Assembly (NCBI GenBank): GCA_030536555.1
Contig: JAUNPU010000003.1
Coordinates: forward strand, 124,001-188,000
Direction: 5' to 3'
DNA: 64,000 nt
Source of the DNA: Eubacteriales bacterium
GTDB taxonomy: Bacteria > Bacillota > Clostridia > Lachnospirales > Lachnospiraceae
The notes beneath the pieces are model-generated. The model ran no database searches, was not told the origin of the DNA, and saw nothing but the letters and a program-made list of their open reading frames with translations. Positions 60,604 through 64,000 of this stretch are shown here, in pieces. The translations under genes and the position numbers were made by a program. Position 1 is the stretch's first letter, and each line of letters starts with the position of its first letter.

Positions 60604-61599
60604 CTAACTGATGGCAGCCGTCAGCAGCCCGCACACCAGGCTGGCTATATTTGCAGTCAGTGTAAATATAGCCAGCTTTCTGGTTCCAATCTCGTCAAAC
60701 TTCTTCCGATAATACCAATACTCCCCCATCACCACCACAAGCTCCAGAAAAACCAGCTTCGCAACATAGTTTCCGCCCATGCATTGCATCAGCAGGTTAA
60801 AGAGCAGATTGCTGAACAGGTTTACCTTTGCAACTGTAAGAATAGAACCGATTTTAAAAAGATAAGCCGCCACACACTCCACAATGACCGTAAGCATCAT
60901 ATGAAAGATCAGTCCGCCGGGAGCAAACAGAAGCCAGAACAGACTGGAAAGCAGTGCCCCCAAAATACTGGAAAGCGAATAACCCTCATAGATATTGGCA
61001 TCCAGCTCCCCGGTGGTTCCATTGTAGCGAAGTCCCGAGGTCAGATACCCTCTCCTGCTTTTCGGCGCAATCGCAGCTTTCGTGGAGACCTGCAGCACAG
61101 CGCCCGCATCATCCAGCACAGCTACTTTTATGGCACCGAACTGCTCCTGTATATACTTTAAGTGGGACTGCCCCTCCACAGTTCCATTGACGCCGAAATC
61201 AAACGCCCATTCCGTCCGACGCTCGCCAAGGTCATTTTCCCATGTTCTGCAGGTCGCCCCTGCCATGTGGGCACAGTAGCTGACATAGCCCTCCGCATCC
61301 CGGTAGGTCACAATCTCACTGTCGGGGTCGAGCCCTGTGAGCTCCTCAAACTTCTCATTGTAAAGCATGTAAGCTGCGTCCCCCTCCGAAATGGGAATCA
61401 ACAGCTCCAGACGATCCGTCTCCTGCGGCAGCTCATCCCCGTAGATGGTAAATGAGCCCGCCGGAGCCGGACTGTTGGCATAGGACACCATCTGACCAGA
61501 AGCAAAACAGCCAAATACAGTCAGTCCAAATACGAAAGCCACACAAATGTTCCGCATCCATATATTCTTCCTGATCAAATCCATAAGTAATTTTCTCAT
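60604..61599 (-). CDS. Hypothetical membrane protein with large extracellular domain
   Basis: 331 residues. A signal anchor near residues 16-38 (RNICVAFVFGLTVFGCFASG) is followed by an about 170-residue extracytoplasmic region (including GYVSYCAHMAGATCRTWEND with two Cys), then five or so helices to the C-terminus (SSILGALLSSLFWLLFAPGG onward). GGGGAG lies seven bases before the ATG at 61599. Gaps of 22-23 bases join it to the serpin and the next gene. Family not recognised. Confidence 0.75.
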   Translation of the reverse strand: MRKLLMDLIRKNIWMRNICVAFVFGLTVFGCFASGQMVSYANSPAPAGSFTIYGDELPQETDRLELLIPISEGDAAYMLYNEKFEELTGLDPDSEIVTYRDAEGYVSYCAHMAGATCRTWENDLGERRTEWAFDFGVNGTVEGQSHLKYIQEQFGAIKVAVLDDAGAVLQVSTKAAIAPKSRRGYLTSGLRYNGTTGELDANIYEGYSLSSILGALLSSLFWLLFAPGGLIFHMMLTVIVECVAAYLFKIGSILTVAKVNLFSNLLFNLLMQCMGGNYVAKLVFLELVVVMGEYWYYRKKFDEIGTRKLAIFTLTANIASLVCGLLTAAIS

Positions 61600-61622
61600 A
61601 AGCAAGCTCCCCTTCGTCGGTC

Positions 61623-63026
61623 TCAGGATGCATCCATCCCCCGGTACACCCCGATAAACAGCGGGATTCCTTCCCGGCTCACAATCCCGTAGAGGAACGG
61701 GCGGTCCAGAATCATATCCGCATGGTCTGTGGGCATGGCGGCTCCTGCATAACCGATTTCCGTAAATGCAGCCGCCTCCACGCCGTTCTCATCAATACCA
61801 ATATGTGCCTGCTGCTGAATCACATCAATCCATGCAGGCTGAGCAGTCATAGCCGAGAAATCCGCATCCGTCTCAAATGCCGTCGAGAGTCCAAGCGCTT
61901 TCAGAGATTCCCTGAGATCATACTGGCTTCCATAAGAAAACTTCGGAATCTTGAAGGTAATCGTTCCATAGTGATCCTCACCGCCACACAATGCATCCTC
62001 CAGCTTTTTCTCATCGCCCATCAGCGCATCCACGTCCGTTCCATCCTGCGGCAGCACAAACACCATCGAACCAAGCTCCTTCAGCCCGCATTCGGCGCGC
62101 AGAAAGCCTTCGCCGGATGCAAAGGTACCGCTGCCATTCCGGTTCATGAACGGAATCTGCCTTGTGGTTCCGTCTGCAAGATAAAAGGTATCCTCCACCG
62201 TCTTTGCCGGGTCGAACCGGTCCATCCATTCATCATACAGATAAATTGTATTGAGAATGGTCATCACCTGCTGCCCGCTGGTTTTCATCTCAGGAGTCAG
62301 AAGTCCCTTTGTCTGCTGCTTGATCCATTCGCCCATCTTCTCGCCGGTTCTCGCATCTCCAAAGTCAGCAAGGTACAGGCTGGAATAGAAATCATCCTGC
62401 GCTGATTTCAGATAGGTATCCTCAAACACTCCATCCCGGTTCAGCCAGAGAGAATTGGCAATCTGAAGCCTGCTGGTATCCTCATCAAGATACAAATACC
62501 GGTACAGCTTACCGCACTGGTCTGCCAGCTTTTCCTTAGACTCCATTCCCAGAACCTGCTCAAATTCATTAAACGTCTCTCCCTCTGCTCCCACTGCCGC
62601 TAAGGAAAGCGCATAGTACAGGCTGACCGGCGAATAGATTTCATTTTCCTTCGTATCCCGAAGCAGCCTGCTGGCTGTCTCGCATGTAAACTTCCGGATA
62701 TCCTGAATCGTATTCTCATCTACCCGATTTTCCTCCTGAAACGCCCGGAACTCATCAAACTCCTCCCGTGACGGTTTCTCCAGTGCCTGCGGTTCTGCCA
62801 CTGTAGTCACATCTCTGTCGTTTGCTTCTGTACTGTTTGCATCTGCACTGTTTTTGCTCATACTATTCTTATCTGCCCCGTTCTTATCCGCACTGTTCTC
62901 TGTCTCAATTACCTCACTTGCCATCATCTCCAATGCCTGCATATCGTCCAGCCGGACTACACAGCCGGACAGCAGTCCCACTGACATACATATTGCCAGA
63001 ATCATCCCACTCCATCGTCTCTTCAT
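61623..63026 (-). CDS. Serpin family lipoprotein
   Basis: 467 residues. Signal peptide with lipobox LLSGC, then an about 70-residue Asn/Asp/Ser-rich linker with imperfect repeats of the NSADKNS type, then the serpin fold (NEIYSPVSLYYALSLAAVGAEGET; NTIYLYDEWMDRFDP; FLYGIVSREGIPLFIGVYRG). The hinge and reactive loop read GIDENGVEAAAFTEIGYAG then AAMP; P14 is Val rather than the usual Thr/Ser. By counting, P1 is Ala. Surface serpins of gut commensals inhibit elastase-like proteases. ATG 63026 has GGGGAGG eight bases upstream. Confidence 0.92.
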   Translation of the reverse strand: MKRRWSGMILAICMSVGLLSGCVVRLDDMQALEMMASEVIETENSADKNGADKNSMSKNSADANSTEANDRDVTTVAEPQALEKPSREEFDEFRAFQEENRVDENTIQDIRKFTCETASRLLRDTKENEIYSPVSLYYALSLAAVGAEGETFNEFEQVLGMESKEKLADQCGKLYRYLYLDEDTSRLQIANSLWLNRDGVFEDTYLKSAQDDFYSSLYLADFGDARTGEKMGEWIKQQTKGLLTPEMKTSGQQVMTILNTIYLYDEWMDRFDPAKTVEDTFYLADGTTRQIPFMNRNGSGTFASGEGFLRAECGLKELGSMVFVLPQDGTDVDALMGDEKKLEDALCGGEDHYGTITFKIPKFSYGSQYDLRESLKALGLSTAFETDADFSAMTAQPAWIDVIQQQAHIGIDENGVEAAAFTEIGYAGAAMPTDHADMILDRPFLYGIVSREGIPLFIGVYRGMDAS

Positions 63027-63072
63027 CACAGTTTCCTCCCCGAAACATCGAATCGCAAGTTACTATAGAGAA

Positions 63073-63081
63073 ATTATACCA
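63073..63081 (-). promoter_or_regulatory. Extended -10 promoter of the serpin operon
   Basis: Minus strand TGG-TATAAT (TATAAT at 63073-63078, TG at 63080-63081), 47 bases upstream of the start codon. Confidence 0.6.
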
Positions 63082-63178
63082 TGGGCAGCTGTTGGATACC
63101 TTACTTTTCCATTAATATTCCTGAAGCTTTCTGTTTCATTATAAGTCATTCTGATTTTGCAAAGTCTGCCCTCAAAAA

Positions 63179-63201
63179 AAGAGAGACCCACAGCCTCTCT
63201 T
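63179..63201 (-). terminator. Terminator of the Rpn-like remnant
   Basis: AAGAGAG (63179-63185) pairs with CTCTCTT (63195-63201); the minus strand continues in a run of seven T. It lies 16 bases past the stop at 63217. Confidence 0.8.
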
Positions 63202-63216
63202 CGTCAAAATCTCTTC

Positions 63217-63564
63217 TCACAGCTTTCGCTGCCCAATGCGAATCTCTTCCAGCATCTCCAGAATCCGCGCATCCTCTGCATCCGGTTCTTCGCTGATACA
63301 CGCAGAAATCTCCGCAACCCGGCTCCCATCTTCCAGCAGATTCTCTGCAATCTTCTCGACAGTCTGACCTCGCTGCATCTTTTTCCTGATCAAAGAAATC
63401 AGCTTTAATGTTGCGCCATCCTCTCTCGCGTCTCTTATATCAAGTTTCCGCTGTTTCTTTGGATCATATTCGGTTAACAGCACTCTCGTCACCTCATTTC
63501 TATGCTTCAGCAGAAATGCTTTTAACACATCGTGATCAATGAACTTGTAACTTTTCTGGAACAT
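63217..63564 (-). pseudogene. C-terminal fragment of an Rpn-family PD-(D/E)XK nuclease/transposase
   Basis: 115 residues. FLLKHRNEVTRVLLTEYDPKKQRKLDIRDAREDG resembles the C-terminal region of Rpn/YhgA-type recombination-promoting nucleases (quoted as FLLKHRNEVTRVLLTEYD), followed by a helical tail QRGQTVEKIAENLLED. The nuclease core that should precede it is missing; upstream DNA is the repeat region. So this is most likely a remnant. The ATG at 63564 has only a weak site. Confidence 0.6.
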
Positions 63565-63730
63565 TTTTTCTCATCTCTGTACATCTATTATAATAGATTT
63601 AAAAATTGATTACAAATTCTCACGGAAAATTGATTGCAAGAAAAATTTACATAAGAGCTTGACAGAAGGTTGACAGTTAAATCTGGATAGCTGCAATTCA
63701 CTCATAGCGACTACGCTCATCATCGGTATC

Positions 63731-63920
63731 GTTTGGACAATTATAGGCGAATATTCAAAAAATTGTCCAATCATGTCCGTGAAACGGAAGTTTAAATTGA
63801 CATAACACGCGTTTTGGATAATTTCAGCCTGAAAGTCCTGAAAATTGTCCAAAAATCTTGGCATTTTGGATAATATGAGCTGGATTTCAATCATAATTGT
63901 CCAAAATAGCTTTATGTCAA
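63731..63920. repeat. Intergenic array of TTGGACAATT motifs, locus 2
   Basis: Six copies or near-copies of TTGGACAATT in alternating orientation at 63733, 63761, 63814, 63843, 63866 and 63895. The pair 63812-63855 forms a hairpin with CAGCCTGAAAGTCCTG in its centre, matching the CAACCTGAAATACCTG hairpin centre of locus 1. Region 63565-63730 holds nothing I recognise. Confidence 0.8.
63797..63920. mobile_element. Putative MITE-like element, copy 2
   Basis: TTGACATAA (63797-63805) and TTATGTCAA (63912-63920) are inverted ends of a 124-base element in the same orientation as copy 1; both begin GACATAA(A)ACACG(CG)TTTTGGA(C/T)AATTT. The hairpin module that lies outside copy 1 is inside copy 2. 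Confidence 0.6.
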
Positions 63921-63935
63921 CCAGAAATCGCTGTG

Positions 63936-63987
63936 TTGGAGATAAATTCGGATAATTTATTTGAAAGTATTAACCATATATCTCCAA
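63936..63987. repeat. Inverted repeat at the window end
   Basis: TTGGAGATA (63936-63944) is complementary to TATCTCCAA (63979-63987) around a 34-base AT-rich centre. It may extend the repeat cluster beyond the window. Confidence 0.5.
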
Positions 63988-64000
63988 ATTTCAACAAAAA

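Noticed and set aside
63610-63894. A 94-codon minus-strand frame in the 63.6-63.9 kb gap
   Set aside because: It runs through the TTGGACAATT repeat array and inverted ends, has no binding site and no protein motif.

Overview
The window reads as chromosome of a spore-forming Clostridia member, most likely a Lachnospiraceae (Blautia/Dorea/Clostridium-like) gut anaerobe. The basis is a GC content near 50 percent, strong AGGAGG-type ribosome binding sites, an alpha/beta small acid-soluble spore protein, a YlbJ-like sporulation membrane protein, oxygen-sensitive ferredoxin/flavodoxin and radical SAM proteins, and a fused-operon DNA topoisomerase pair. Almost all genes lie on the minus strand; only an orphan antitoxin, a YlbJ-like protein, a spore protein and two microproteins lie on the plus strand. 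I see no rRNA, tRNA, CRISPR array, prophage or complete insertion sequence.

Layout. 0-7 kb: membrane proteins, a short-chain dehydrogenase, YgiQ radical SAM, a HAD phosphatase, an RsuA-type pseudouridine synthase and an RsmF-type methyltransferase (RNA modification). 7.3-13.1 kb: a MarR-controlled operon (PatB-like PLP lyase, APC permease, surface FMN/FAD reductase lipoprotein), followed by a flavodoxin-ferredoxin protein; two MarR-type operators and a sigma-A promoter are visible. 13.2-18.3 kb: an Ugp-like ABC transporter plus glycerophosphodiester phosphodiesterase, a complete uptake-and-hydrolysis operon. 18.4-20.2 kb: an XRE/nucleotidyltransferase toxin-antitoxin-like pair with a consensus promoter carrying a palindromic operator, and an orphan RelB/DinJ antitoxin. 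20.2-30.5 kb: accessory genes (AAA ATPase, methyltransferase, two lipase-like hydrolases, EcsC, DUF5655, TfoX-N, hypotheticals, MBL hydrolase). 30.5-37.4 kb: two radical SAM proteins, ArsC, a DUF5714 gene broken by an in-frame TAG, a zinc-ribbon protein, an amidohydrolase, an OadB-motif microprotein and an RDD protein.

37.4-41 kb: two AAA-ATPase/PD-(D/E)XK paralogues (one internally deleted) with matching promoters, separated by a GH25 lysozyme. 41-46.6 kb: EFR1 protein, AraC regulator plus DMT exporter, DUF554 and YlbJ-like. 46.6-54.8 kb: housekeeping (coaD, rsmD, spore protein, YibE/F, purple acid phosphatase-like, galM, asd). 55-59.3 kb: topoisomerase IV-like parE-parC. 59.4-64 kb: a serpin lipoprotein operon bracketed by two copies of an unusual intergenic repeat built from TTGGACAATT motifs in alternating orientation with terminal inverted repeats.

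The most unusual items are that repeat family and the cassette it brackets, the amino-acid/flavoprotein operon whose reductase lacks the canonical fumarate-binding residues, the repeated IGG(A/S)(D/S)GPT(S/A)VFLAGK motif in two unrelated proteins, and two genes whose 3' ends have been tandemly duplicated past the stop codon. All functional names rest on reading of motifs without database searches.
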